Assembly (NCBI GenBank): GCA_900769705.1
Contig: CAAGHP010000020.1
Location: 136,003-200,002 of the forward strand
Length of the DNA stretch: 64,000 nt
Reading direction: 5' to 3'
From: Alphaproteobacteria bacterium
Lineage (GTDB): Bacteria; Pseudomonadota; Alphaproteobacteria; RF32; CAG-239
The translations under genes were made by a program, and so were the position numbers. Below the pieces are notes generated by a model. It had not been told where the DNA came from, did not search any database, and saw only the letters and a list, made by a program, of their open reading frames with translations. Below, one piece after another: positions 43,726 through 52,534 of this stretch (positions are counted from its first letter, which is position 1; each line of letters starts with the position of its first letter).

Positions 43726-44863
43726 TGCTAAAGGATATTATCAAGTTTTGGAGGTTACGCCGAATGCGCCTTTGTCTTTAATAAAACAGCAATATTATAG
43801 CCGAGCTAAATTTTGGCATCCGGATCACAATGATAACCCTGATGCCGTGGAAATTTTTCAGAAAATTTCGGTGGCATACAATATTTTAAAAGATCAAAAG
43901 AAGCGGCTGAAATATGATTTGCTGTCGTTGATTTACAATAATCATGATTTTCCGGATATGGAAGCTTTGAACCCTTACAAAAACCAATCCGGAAAAGATG
44001 ATGCGGCTTTAAGGGTTTTGAAACAGCGCCGCGTAACGGCTTTTTTCAGTGGTTTTACCAAAAAAGAAACCAAAGATATATGCAATTATGCCGAAGCTAA
44101 AGATATGGTTGTTTCCACTTCTGTGGCAAATTGGTTGAAGGGCTGGTGGAGTTTAAGTGCTTTTATCGAAAATATCAAGGCGCTGAAATTCAATTATAAT
44201 GCCGTTCAAGCCGCCGATGAAGACAATTTTAAACTGCTGATACATAATGCGGTTGCGTATGAAAGCAATAACCGTAAAGATTTTGCCTGGGTATATGCAA
44301 AGCAGGCTTTGTTGCTTGTAAAATCGAACGGCCGTGAAAAAGAGCTGTTACGAACATTTATTGATATTTTAGATTATCATCCGCAAAAATCGGTGGTGTT
44401 GCCGCGTTGGTCAGCGGCAGAACTGCGGCTGCGGCAGCTTTTAATGCCGGTGTTTTTTGCGTCAGTGGCGGTAATTTGGGGCATATTTATTATGGGGAAA
44501 GTCGGTTTAATTGATTTGCCTCAGCATAAAAATTCCGGTTACTATAAAGAAATGGTAATCGGCGGAGTTAAAGTGGCTGATGACCAGATAGAAAGCCATA
44601 TTATTAAAGTTGACGGCGATAAAAGTGATGAAAATTATATTTTTCATTTAACGGATAATTGCAAAATTTATTACGGGCCGGACAGCCGCTATGATGTTCT
44701 TGCTGAAGGAACAGAAGGGCAGACTGTGCGTGTTGTCGGCTATACTGCTGATAAGAGCTGGTTTAAAATAATTATTGACAACGGCGAAGCCGGATATGTA
44801 AATAGAAAAAATTTAAAAAAGGGAATAGGAAACCCTATTCCTCCGCGTTCACAAGTTAGATAA
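43709..44863 (+). CDS. J-domain and SH3-like membrane protein
   Basis: A 384-residue protein. The ATG at 43709 follows AAGGAGAA; a TTG just before is less likely. It has an N-terminal J domain (residues 8-70) with the Hsp70-stimulating HPD in FWHPDHNDNP. About 180 helical residues follow. There is one membrane helix near 250-275 (LLMPVFFASVAVIWGIFIMGKVGL) and a C-terminal bacterial SH3-like domain (about 310-375: CKIYYGPDSRYDVLAEGTEG..GEAGYVNRKNL). It would put the J domain in the cytoplasm and SH3b in the periplasm, on peptidoglycan. Joined to a MinD-like ATPase, so perhaps a localised chaperone-recruiting complex. Confidence 0.85.
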   Translation: MSANFDAKGYYQVLEVTPNAPLSLIKQQYYSRAKFWHPDHNDNPDAVEIFQKISVAYNILKDQKKRLKYDLLSLIYNNHDFPDMEALNPYKNQSGKDDAALRVLKQRRVTAFFSGFTKKETKDICNYAEAKDMVVSTSVANWLKGWWSLSAFIENIKALKFNYNAVQAADEDNFKLLIHNAVAYESNNRKDFAWVYAKQALLLVKSNGREKELLRTFIDILDYHPQKSVVLPRWSAAELRLRQLLMPVFFASVAVIWGIFIMGKVGLIDLPQHKNSGYYKEMVIGGVKVADDQIESHIIKVDGDKSDENYIFHLTDNCKIYYGPDSRYDVLAEGTEGQTVRVVGYTADKSWFKIIIDNGEAGYVNRKNLKKGIGNPIPPRSQVR

Positions 44864-44874
44864 TAGGATATGAT

Positions 44875-45999
44875 ATGGGACTGAAATTTGAAATAGATAA
44901 AAAAGTCGGTAAAAGTCGTTTAGGGCGTTTAATCACAAAGCACGGCGTGGTGAATACTCCTGCGTTTATGCCGGTTGGAACTTGCGGAACGGTTAAAGCC
45001 ATGATGCCTGAAAGCGTTGCGGCAACAGGTGCGGAAATTTTGCTGGGCAATACTTATCATCTTATGCTGCGTCCGGGGGCAGATTTGGTTGAAAAAATGG
45101 GCGGACTGCACAAATTTATGAACTGGAATAAGCCTATTTTGACGGATTCCGGCGGCTTTCAGGTTATGAGCCTGAGTGGCTTGCGCAAGCTTACAGAAGA
45201 AGGTGTAACTTTCCGTTCGCATGTTGATGGGAAAAAATTCTTTTTAAGTCCGGAAGAGTCTATGAAAATTCAACATAAATTGGATTCGAATATTACCATG
45301 TGCTTGGATGAGTGTACGCCATATCCTTCAACCTATGAAACCTGTGCCAAGTCTATGCGGATGTCCATGCGTTGGGCAAAACGCAGTAAAGAAGCGTTTG
45401 TTGATCGTGAAGGGTATGGTATTTTTGGCATTCAGCAGGGAAATGTCTATAAAGATTTGCGTGAAGAATCTGCTAAGGCCTTGCGTGAAATCGGTTTTGA
45501 CGGCTATGCAATCGGCGGATTGGCTATTGGAGAGGGGCAGGAAAAAATGTTTGAAGTTTTGGATTATGCTCCGGGAATGCTGCCGGAAGATAAGCCTCGT
45601 TATCTAATGGGTGTTGGACGCCCTGACGACATTGTCGGTGCTGTTTTGCGCGGCGTAGATATGTTTGACTGCGTTATGCCGACTCGTTCCGGACGCACGG
45701 CGCAGGCCTTTACAAAATATGGTCCGATAAACATACGCAACGCCCGCCACCGTGAAGATTCACGTCCGTTGGAAGAAGGGTGCGATTGTCCGTTATGCAC
45801 GCATTACAGCCGCGCTTATATTCATCATTTACAGAAATGCAATGAAGTATTGGGCATTATGCTTTTAACATGGCATAATATCCGCTATTATGAACGTCTG
45901 ATGCAGGGGCTGCGGGCCGCAATTAAAAACGATACTCTTCAGGAATTTGCGGCAGAGTTTTATGCTAATCAGGCAAAAGGTGATATAGAGGAGCTGTAA
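44875..45999 (+). CDS. tgt: queuine tRNA-ribosyltransferase
   Basis: A 374-residue TIM-barrel enzyme that swaps guanine-34 for preQ1 in tRNAs for Asp, Asn, His and Tyr. It shows NTPAFMPVGTCGTVKAM, LGNTYHLMLRPG, the nucleophile region ILTDSGGFQVMSL, YAIGGLAIGEG, CVMPTRSGRTAQAFT (second catalytic Asp nearby), and the zinc site CDCPLCTHYSRAYIHHL with its Cys and His residues. Length and motifs are normal. GGATATG-like spacing precedes the start. The next gene begins 3 bases after its stop. Confidence 0.97.
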   Translation: MGLKFEIDKKVGKSRLGRLITKHGVVNTPAFMPVGTCGTVKAMMPESVAATGAEILLGNTYHLMLRPGADLVEKMGGLHKFMNWNKPILTDSGGFQVMSLSGLRKLTEEGVTFRSHVDGKKFFLSPEESMKIQHKLDSNITMCLDECTPYPSTYETCAKSMRMSMRWAKRSKEAFVDREGYGIFGIQQGNVYKDLREESAKALREIGFDGYAIGGLAIGEGQEKMFEVLDYAPGMLPEDKPRYLMGVGRPDDIVGAVLRGVDMFDCVMPTRSGRTAQAFTKYGPINIRNARHREDSRPLEEGCDCPLCTHYSRAYIHHLQKCNEVLGIMLLTWHNIRYYERLMQGLRAAIKNDTLQEFAAEFYANQAKGDIEEL

Positions 46000-46002
46000 A
46001 AT

Positions 46003-46956
46003 ATGGAAAAACAAACCTGTAATGTCGAAGAACAAGTAATCCAGAGTTTTAAAGAGGCCAACAAAGAAGACGGTATTCGCGTATTTGTGGCCGGCGGTTC
46101 GCGTTCCGGTAATGATAATGCTTACGCGCAAGAGGCGTATAATTTGGGCAAAAAAATTGTAAAAATGGAATTTAAGCTGGATTTCGGATTGTCTAACAGC
46201 GGCATTATGGGGGCGGTGGCAAAAGGTGTGCTTGATGGTTGGAACAAGCGCCAATGCAAGCTGGAAGGCTCTCCGATACAAGGTATTACCACCAAAAAAT
46301 ATTTTGATTTGTATCCGAATGACGATGAACTTATCAATAAAATGGATATTGTGGTTGCCAAAACCTTGGAAGAACGCAAGCAAAAACTTTTGGAGTCTGA
46401 TTTTGTGGTGTTTGCTCCGGGAGGAGTGGGAACACTTGATGAATTGGCCTATGATTGTGTGGCTATGCAGGATGGTATGCTGCCGATGAAACCGTTTATT
46501 ATTTATAACATTAACGGCTTTTTTCACCATTTACTGGAGTTTTTGAAATACATTGCTCAAGAAGGATTCGCTAATCCGGTACCGTTTATTGTTGTGGATA
46601 ATAATGAAGAGCTTGAAATTGCTTTCCGCCTTTTGAAAAAGCGCTACATTAAGTGTGCGGATGGGCAGGAGGCTTATGCCAACGCGCGTCAGTTGGTGTA
46701 TGAGTTGCCGTATTTTATTAAACAAAAACTGAGCTTCAATTTGGAAGTGGAAGACTGTATTGAAAAAATGCACCAAATCAACACATCTGGCACTTATCAG
46801 GAACGGACCGTTTTGCGTAATGAAATAGAAACAGCTTATTTGGAAAAAGAAATCAGCCGTATGTATGACCGTTTGGCAAAAACCGGACGCGATACAGGTA
46901 ATGTGAGCGAAAAATTAACCAAGCTGAAAAAACGCCGCAAGGAATTGGCCGAATGA
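46003..46956 (+). CDS. LOG-family protein (cytokinin-type nucleotide hydrolase-like)
   Basis: A 317-residue protein with the Rossmann-like LOG core: IRVFVAGGSRSGNDNAYAQEAYNLGKK, LDFGLSNSGIMGAVAKGVLDG, and the signature FAPGGVGTLDEL (PGGxGTxxE). LOG-family enzymes release the base from nucleoside monophosphates. The N-terminal core (about 190 residues) is standard, and the extra C-terminal 110 residues are helical and charged. It starts 3 bases after tgt and overlaps the ABC-exporter gene by 4 bases. Substrate unknown. Confidence 0.88.
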   Translation: MEKQTCNVEEQVIQSFKEANKEDGIRVFVAGGSRSGNDNAYAQEAYNLGKKIVKMEFKLDFGLSNSGIMGAVAKGVLDGWNKRQCKLEGSPIQGITTKKYFDLYPNDDELINKMDIVVAKTLEERKQKLLESDFVVFAPGGVGTLDELAYDCVAMQDGMLPMKPFIIYNINGFFHHLLEFLKYIAQEGFANPVPFIVVDNNEELEIAFRLLKKRYIKCADGQEAYANARQLVYELPYFIKQKLSFNLEVEDCIEKMHQINTSGTYQERTVLRNEIETAYLEKEISRMYDRLAKTGRDTGNVSEKLTKLKKRRKELAE

Positions 46957-48701
46957 GTGTTTTCGGCTTTATATTAAATTATTTACGCAAAACAAAACTG
47001 ATGGCGTCGATTATTTTGGCGGCGCTGATTGGACGTTGCATAGCTGAGCGCGGTCAAATTTTTGCCATGTCACAGGTTATAGGATATTTGCCTAAGTACG
47101 CTGAGAATAATGCAATTATATCGCAAATTTTGTTATTTATCGGTTTATTGGCGGCAATGCTGACGCTTGATGGGCTATGCTCGTATGTTTGGCGATATAC
47201 GGCCGGTAAGTTTATGCCTTATTTCTGCAGCTTGGTGTATAAAGATATTTTTGTGCAGGTTCATCATCATTCGATTCGCTTTTTTAATGAAGAAATGGCG
47301 GGAAAGATTGCTTCTAAGACTAAAAACATTGTTTCTGGCATTAAGGAAATTTACGGCCAGATAGTGTTTGGCGTCATTCGCCCGTTAAGCGGCTTGATTA
47401 TTACTATGTTTTTGATATGTTACTCTAATTTGGAATTAGGGCTGATAATCTTTTTATTGAATATGATTTTCATGCTGCTTATGATCTATATTCGCAAAAG
47501 AATAGGTTCATTTGCCGAAAAGCGAGCCAAATTTGGAGCAGAAACAGACGGCGTTTTTATTGATACGGTAACAAATTCTGATTTGGTAAAAAGTTTTGCC
47601 AATTATCTGTATGAGAAAAAGCATTTTTATAATGTGCTGAAAACAGCTGTAAAAGCTGAACAAGCCGAACGTACAAAAGACGCGTGGTTTGATTTTGAAG
47701 GAAAACTATGTTTTGCCTTAACCTATGTAGCCTCGTGCTTGGCGGTATTTTATTACTGGTATTTGCAAAAAATCAATTTTGCCGATGTGGTTATGGCCAC
47801 TTCATTGTTAAACGGTATAATGTTTGATGTTATAAATATCGGCTTTTTTGTGAGTGAGTTTTCGCAATCTTATGGACAAGTTAAAGACGGGCTGAATTTG
47901 ATTTTTCAGCCGTGTTTGGTTCAAGATTTGCCTGATGCGCATAATATAAAAATGCGTAATCGTTCGATTTGCTTTGAAAATATAGATTTTTGCTATCCGT
48001 CAAAAGAAAATTTATTCAACAAGTTTTCGCTAAAGATTAAATCTGGGCAAAAAATCGGGTTGGTTGGTCACTCCGGCAGCGGTAAATCTACATTGATAAA
48101 GTTGCTGGTACGCTATTTTGATGTTTGCGGCGGAAAAATTGTGGTTGGCGGTGAAGATATTTCCAAAGTCCGCCAAGAAAGCCTGCGGGCGCAGATAGCC
48201 GTTATTCCGCAAGATACTACATTGTTTAACCGTACGATTCGTGAAAATATCCGCTATGGGCGTTTAGATGCGACAGACGCTGAAGTAGAAGCTGCGGCAA
48301 AGCAGGCGTTCGCCGATGAATTTATAAAACAACTTCCTGATGGTTATGACAGTAAAGTAGGAGAGCGAGGTGTGCTGCTTTCGGGAGGAGAACGGCAACG
48401 CATAGCCATCGCGAGGGCTATTTTGAAAAACGCGCCGATTCTTATTTTAGACGAGGCTACATCGGCGCTGGATAGTCAAAGTGAAAATTATATACAGAAG
48501 TCTTTGAAAAAACTGATGAAAGGCAAAACGGTTATTGCTATTGCCCATCGTCTTTCTACTTTGAAAGAAATGGATTCGCTGGTGGTAATGGATAAAGGTA
48601 AAATTGTGGAACAGGGGTCGCATGATGAACTTTTAGCCCGCAAAGGTGCTTATTATAAATTTTACCTCCTGCAAAATTTTGAACAACGCGACAACAAATA
48701 A
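46953..48701 (+). CDS. ABC exporter, fused membrane and ATPase domains
   Basis: A 582-residue half-transporter of the MsbA/ATM type. The N-terminal 320 residues contain about six membrane helices. The nucleotide-binding domain has Walker A GHSGSGKST, Q-loop VIPQDTTLF, signature LSGGERQRIAIARAIL, Walker B ILILDEATSALD and switch His in AHRLST. It would work as a homodimer that exports a lipid, peptide or drug; the substrate is not clear. Overlap with the LOG gene suggests coupled translation. Confidence 0.93.
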   Translation: MSVFGFILNYLRKTKLMASIILAALIGRCIAERGQIFAMSQVIGYLPKYAENNAIISQILLFIGLLAAMLTLDGLCSYVWRYTAGKFMPYFCSLVYKDIFVQVHHHSIRFFNEEMAGKIASKTKNIVSGIKEIYGQIVFGVIRPLSGLIITMFLICYSNLELGLIIFLLNMIFMLLMIYIRKRIGSFAEKRAKFGAETDGVFIDTVTNSDLVKSFANYLYEKKHFYNVLKTAVKAEQAERTKDAWFDFEGKLCFALTYVASCLAVFYYWYLQKINFADVVMATSLLNGIMFDVINIGFFVSEFSQSYGQVKDGLNLIFQPCLVQDLPDAHNIKMRNRSICFENIDFCYPSKENLFNKFSLKIKSGQKIGLVGHSGSGKSTLIKLLVRYFDVCGGKIVVGGEDISKVRQESLRAQIAVIPQDTTLFNRTIRENIRYGRLDATDAEVEAAAKQAFADEFIKQLPDGYDSKVGERGVLLSGGERQRIAIARAILKNAPILILDEATSALDSQSENYIQKSLKKLMKGKTVIAIAHRLSTLKEMDSLVVMDKGKIVEQGSHDELLARKGAYYKFYLLQNFEQRDNK

Positions 48702-48706
48702 AATGC

Positions 48707-48734
48707 TTGCAAAAAAATAGAAATTGCATATATT
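48707..48734 (+). promoter_or_regulatory. promoter of fba
   Basis: TTGCAA (48707-48712) and TATATT (48729-48734) with 16-base spacing, 40 bases before the start codon. Confidence 0.6.
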
Positions 48735-48773
48735 TTAGGCAGTTATAAAACTTAACTTTTTAAGGAGAAAAAA

Positions 48774-49823
48774 ATGCCTTTGGTATCTATGCGTCAAATT
48801 CTTGACCATGCTGCAGAACACGGTTATGGTGTTCCGGCTTTCAACGTAAACGATATGGAACAAATTTTAGCTGTATTGCAAGCTGCTAAAAAAGTAAATG
48901 CTCCGGTTATTTTGCAAACATCTACCGGCGCTCGTAAATTTGCCGGCGACCCGATGATTCGCCACATGGTAATGGCCGGTATTGAAATGTTTCCTGAATT
49001 GCCAATCTGCTTGCACCAAGACCACGGTGCTTCGGTAAATATTTGCCAATCCGCCATTGTAAACGGTTACAGCTCTGTAATGATGGACGGCTCTTTGGAA
49101 GCTGACGGCAAAACACCGGCTTCATTTGAATATAATGTTCGCGTAACCCAAGAAGTTGTTGCCCGTGCACACGCTGTCGGCGCTTCTGTTGAAGGCGAGT
49201 TGGGTGTTATCGGTTCTTTGGAAACCGGTAAGGCAGACAAAGAAGACGGCCACGGCGCTGAAGGTACATTGGATAGAAAACGTTTGGTAACCGACCCTGA
49301 TGAAGCTGCCGAATTTGTGGCTTTAACTCACTTGGATGCTTTGGCTGTGGCTGTTGGTACTTCTCATGGCGCTTACAAATTCACACGTAAACCGGATGGC
49401 GATATTTTGGCTATTGATGTTATTGAAAAAATTCATGCCAAATTGCCTAATACTCACTTGGTAATGCATGGTTCATCTTCGGTTCCGCAAGAATTGCAAG
49501 ATTTAATCAATGCTTATGGCGGTGCTATTCCTCAGACCTATGGTGTTCCTGTAGAAGAAATTGTTCGCGGTATTAAATCCGGTGTTCGCAAAGTAAACGT
49601 AGACACCGATTCCCGTATGGCTATTACCGGTGCTATCCGCCGCGTATTTGCTGAAAATCCAAAAGAATTTGACCCTCGCAAATATTTGAAACCTGCTATT
49701 GAAGAAATGCAAAAAGTTTGCGAAGCTCGCTATATTGCTTTTGGTGCAGCTGGTCATGCCGACCAAATCAAAGCTATCAAATTGTCTGATATGGCACAGA
49801 GATACGCTGCCGGCGAATTATAA
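48774..49823 (+). CDS. fba: class II fructose-bisphosphate aldolase
   Basis: A 349-residue zinc-dependent aldolase that cleaves fructose-1,6-bisphosphate in glycolysis and runs in reverse in gluconeogenesis. It shows the zinc His and Asp regions LPICLHQDHGASV and GELGVIGSLETGK, YSSVMMDGSL, VGTSHGAYKF and VMHGSSSVPQE. NVDTDSRMAITGAIRRV binds the phosphate. It fits the longer, cbbA-like class II type. AAGGAGAAAA precedes the ATG. Own promoter and terminator, so probably monocistronic; it uses the most favourable codons in the window. Confidence 0.96.
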   Translation: MPLVSMRQILDHAAEHGYGVPAFNVNDMEQILAVLQAAKKVNAPVILQTSTGARKFAGDPMIRHMVMAGIEMFPELPICLHQDHGASVNICQSAIVNGYSSVMMDGSLEADGKTPASFEYNVRVTQEVVARAHAVGASVEGELGVIGSLETGKADKEDGHGAEGTLDRKRLVTDPDEAAEFVALTHLDALAVAVGTSHGAYKFTRKPDGDILAIDVIEKIHAKLPNTHLVMHGSSSVPQELQDLINAYGGAIPQTYGVPVEEIVRGIKSGVRKVNVDTDSRMAITGAIRRVFAENPKEFDPRKYLKPAIEEMQKVCEARYIAFGAAGHADQIKAIKLSDMAQRYAAGEL

Positions 49824-49846
49824 TCGTTTTGCAGTAAAATAATACA

Positions 49847-49883
49847 CCCGAAGATTCTAATCCGAATTTTCGGGCGTTTTTTT
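49847..49883 (+). terminator. terminator of fba
   Basis: CCCGAA (49847-49852) pairs with TTCGGG (49869-49874), followed by CGTTTTTTT. Confidence 0.7.
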
Positions 49884-49998
49884 ATGGGCAAATATATAAA
49901 TATAAATGACAATAACCGGCAGATTTGCACCAACTGCAAAAATCTTGTACGTCTTTTAGCAATAATTCTCTGAAATTTTTGTATTTAATTTAATCTAC

Positions 49999-50034
49999 AA
50001 AAAAATCCCGAAGATTGACTTTCGGGATTTTTTA
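49999..50034. terminator. bidirectional terminator between fba and atpF
   Basis: AATCCCGAA (50004-50012) pairs with TTCGGGATT (50021-50029) and has T runs on both strands. It shares the CCCGAA core with the fba terminator. Confidence 0.85.
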
Positions 50035-50050
50035 TATAAATATTTGAATT

Positions 50051-50707
50051 TTATTTTATAAACTTATCCAAACTTGCTATAGCATTATCAATCAGAGCGC
50101 TTTTGTCGGCTTTTTCAATATGTTGCAAAATGGCTTTTTTTGCCAGTTCAACAGATGAACGAGCTACTGACTGATTTATTTCCGTCATAGCGTTTTCCGT
50201 TGAGCTTAAAATACGGCGTTTGATTTCTTTTTCTTTTACTATCGTATTTTCTTTAAGCTGTGCTAAATCATTTTTCTTTTGATTAGCAATATTTTTTTCA
50301 GCTTGCTTTAAAATTTCCGCAACCTCAGCTTCGGTGGTTGCAAATTTGCGTTCATATTGAGCTAAAAGCTCTTGAGCGTCATCGCGCAATTTCTCTGCAT
50401 CGGAAATTTGATTCTTTACGGAATCAATTTTGCCGTGCATAGCGTCTTTCAAAAAACGGTAAGCCGGTTTAGCCAATACCGCTATTGATAAAATAAATGC
50501 CATACCAACCCAAAATTCCACATCGGCATAAAACGGAACATCTGCTATTTGATGAGCAATATCTGGATTGGCTTTGTCAAACACTTCCGAAACATTTTCC
50601 GCCGCATCAATAATGGCATTTTGCGTTGCGTTAATCAAATCATTGCCGTTTTGCAAAGCACCGGATGCAACATCTTCTAATGGTTTTTCAATAAGTTCAT
50701 CTGCCAT
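50051..50707 (-). CDS. atpF: F0F1 ATP synthase subunit b
   Basis: A 218-residue peripheral-stalk subunit. A membrane helix lies at about residues 65-84 (FWVGMAFILSIAVLAKPAY), followed by a long charged coiled coil (EKLRDDAQELLAQYERKFATTEAEVAEILKQAE). The 64 residues before the helix form an unusually long N-terminal extension compared with the usual few to 20. The start overlaps the last base of the b' gene. It is the last gene of the F0 operon; F1 genes are elsewhere, as is normal in alphaproteobacteria. Confidence 0.92.
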   Translation of the reverse strand: MADELIEKPLEDVASGALQNGNDLINATQNAIIDAAENVSEVFDKANPDIAHQIADVPFYADVEFWVGMAFILSIAVLAKPAYRFLKDAMHGKIDSVKNQISDAEKLRDDAQELLAQYERKFATTEAEVAEILKQAEKNIANQKKNDLAQLKENTIVKEKEIKRRILSSTENAMTEINQSVARSSVELAKKAILQHIEKADKSALIDNAIASLDKFIK

Positions 50708-51192
50708 TATACGTTTCCTTTGCGGTCTGCTGCGTCAATTATGTCTTTTTTTGAAATATTTGTAAAACCGAGTTTTTGCACTATTTCAAATGCCAAATTT
50801 TGCGAAAGTGATTCAATTTGCAGCATAGTTTCTTTTTTTTCTGTAGCCAATTTAAATTCACTGTCGGCAATTTGTTTGTTCAGACGTTCATTCAGCAGCT
50901 TTTCTTCAGCAACCAAAAACGACGCCGATTCTTTTTGGTTTTCGGCGATACTTGCTGCTGCTTTTTGTTTGGCTTCATTCAAAGCTTGCTCATACTTTGC
51001 CAACGAGGCTTTTGCCTGTTGGTTCAGTTTTTCGGCTTTACGGATATAATCATCAATTTTGCGCTTGCGTTGTTCCAAAACATCTGCAATTTTCGGTGTA
51101 ACAAAAATTGAGAGTAAAATCCACAGCAGGCAAAAACTCAAAACCATCCAAAAAGCCTGAGAGGCAAATGTAGATAAGTCTAATTGAGGCAT
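50707..51192 (-). CDS. atpG: F0F1 ATP synthase subunit b'
   Basis: A 161-residue second stalk subunit that pairs with b; alphaproteobacteria and phototrophs have both. It begins MPQLDLSTFASQAFWMVLSFCLLWILLSIFVTPKI, the typical b' opening with one membrane helix (14-31), followed by the characteristic VLEQRKRKIDDYIRKAEKLNQQA and a charged coiled coil. It lies between atpE and atpF. Confidence 0.93.
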   Translation of the reverse strand: MPQLDLSTFASQAFWMVLSFCLLWILLSIFVTPKIADVLEQRKRKIDDYIRKAEKLNQQAKASLAKYEQALNEAKQKAAASIAENQKESASFLVAEEKLLNERLNKQIADSEFKLATEKKETMLQIESLSQNLAFEIVQKLGFTNISKKDIIDAADRKGNV

Positions 51193-51227
51193 TTTGTTCC
51201 CTCGCTAATAAAAGGAATTTATGTCTG

Positions 51228-51464
51228 TTAGATAATCATCAAGATGGCAATAACCAGAATGTACAAAGCAATAGCTTCGATAGAACCCATACCGATAAAG
51301 CCGAACAAGGTGACGTCTTTTTTAACTTGAGGATTGCGGCCTACTGTTTCAATCAAAGCTACCCACAGTTTAGTCAAACCCCAAGCAGCTGCAGTCATAG
51401 CCAAAGCGCAGATACCGGCACCGATGTAAGCCAAAGTTTTGTTTTGTAAGATTTCGTTTTCCAT
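51228..51464 (-). CDS. atpE: F0F1 ATP synthase subunit c
   Basis: A 78-residue hairpin of two membrane helices that forms the rotor ring. The polar loop RNPQ (43-46) and the ion-carrying Glu63 (GSIEAIALY) are present. There is no Na+-type partner residue set. Helix 1 (YIGAGICALAMTAAAWGLTK) lacks the usual run of alternating glycines: positions normally Gly are Ala, Thr or Trp. That is unusual and could change ring packing. AAGGAACTC precedes the start. Confidence 0.95.
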   Translation of the reverse strand: MENEILQNKTLAYIGAGICALAMTAAAWGLTKLWVALIETVGRNPQVKKDVTLFGFIGMGSIEAIALYILVIAILMII

Positions 51465-51494
51465 TTTGAGTTCCTTTCTATTTAGTCAACAAAA

Positions 51495-52220
51495 TTAATG
51501 TTCGTTACTGATTGCCATGTTTAAATATACACAGCTGAGTGTTGTGTATATATAAGCTTGCAGCAGTGTAACAAAAAGTTCAAACATAATGATTCCCATG
51601 TCAGCGACTAAAGGTATAAAACCAAAAATCTGCATGGTAATGATAAAGCCGCCCAAAACCTTCAAAATAATGTGTCCGACCGACATATTAACAGCCAAAC
51701 GAATTGTCAGGCTGAAAGGTTTTGACAGAAGCGAAATTGTTTCAATCGGTATAATTAGCGGAGCCATAAGCGCTGGAACGCCTTGCGGGAAAAATGTGTG
51801 CAAATAGCCGAAGCCGCGTTTTTTTATTCCGACAACAATATTCATCAAAAGGCAAAAAATTGAAAGAGCGCCGACAGCTGCAATATGTGAGGTAAACGTA
51901 AAGCTATATGGAAACAGTCCCAAAATATTGCCGCCTGCAATAAAGGTAAACAGCGCAAAAACAAATGAAAAATACTTTATCCCGTTTTTACCCAGAGTTT
52001 CTCCCATTATGCCTTGAATAAAACCATAAACAGCTTCCGGAATTGTTTGCGCCATGGTTGGTACAATATCTCTTTTTCTGAGGCAGAAACTCATACTGAG
52101 CAAAATAACGGCAATCGTAATCAGCATGCATAGAGATGAATTTGTAAACGACAAATCCACTCCGTTAAATTCAAACGGAATAATCTTTTTTATTTCAAAT
52201 TGTTCAACCGGACTTGACAT
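51495..52220 (-). CDS. atpB: F0F1 ATP synthase subunit a
   Basis: A 241-residue proton-channel subunit with five to six membrane helices. The essential Arg sits in PFSLTIRLAVNMSVGHI, and helix 5 ends VTLLQAYIYTTLSCVYL, both standard. The ATG at 52220 is preferred to a TTG one codon earlier, being 8 bases from AAGGGA. Its ATG overlaps the atpI stop codon by one base. Confidence 0.95.
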   Translation of the reverse strand: MSSPVEQFEIKKIIPFEFNGVDLSFTNSSLCMLITIAVILLSMSFCLRKRDIVPTMAQTIPEAVYGFIQGIMGETLGKNGIKYFSFVFALFTFIAGGNILGLFPYSFTFTSHIAAVGALSIFCLLMNIVVGIKKRGFGYLHTFFPQGVPALMAPLIIPIETISLLSKPFSLTIRLAVNMSVGHIILKVLGGFIITMQIFGFIPLVADMGIIMFELFVTLLQAYIYTTLSCVYLNMAISNEH

Positions 52221-52534
52221 CAATCTTTTCCCTTCTGAATATTTTTATCCATCTCTTGAGCAGAACGATAAACATTCAACATACCAGCCATACACCCAAA
52301 TAAAGAAAATACAAGCAGAAAAACAACTTTAGTCCCGAAAATTTTATCCAGCGTAAAACCAATGCATATTCCAACCAGTACTGCGGCAATAAATTCCGTG
52401 CCGATTCTAAAGGCATTGGCAACAGCATCTTTTATCGGTGAGGCATTATTATCTTTGCCGCTTTTCTGCTGTTTTTCCTTCAGGTTGCGGATTCGCTTGT
52501 CTATTTCTTCAATGTCTGAACTTGCCTTTTTCAT
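52220..52534 (-). CDS. atpI: AtpI/AtpZ-like ATP synthase assembly protein
   Basis: A 104-residue protein with a charged cytoplasmic start and two membrane helices (about residues 46-64 and 69-88: GTEFIAAVLVGICIGFTLDK and VVFLLVFSLFGCMAGMLNV). The GxxxGxxxD pattern of the first helix is typical of AtpI. These proteins help assemble the c ring or carry Mg2+. First gene of the F0 operon. It overlaps the DsbA-like gene by 4 bases, which may be transcribed with it. Confidence 0.88.
   Translation of the reverse strand: MKKASSDIEEIDKRIRNLKEKQQKSGKDNNASPIKDAVANAFRIGTEFIAAVLVGICIGFTLDKIFGTKVVFLLVFSLFGCMAGMLNVYRSAQEMDKNIQKGKD

Noticed and set aside
45865..46530. 221-codon minus-strand frame across tgt and the LOG gene
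   Set aside because: It lies antisense to two clear genes and has the His/Phe/Ile-rich composition typical of shadow frames.
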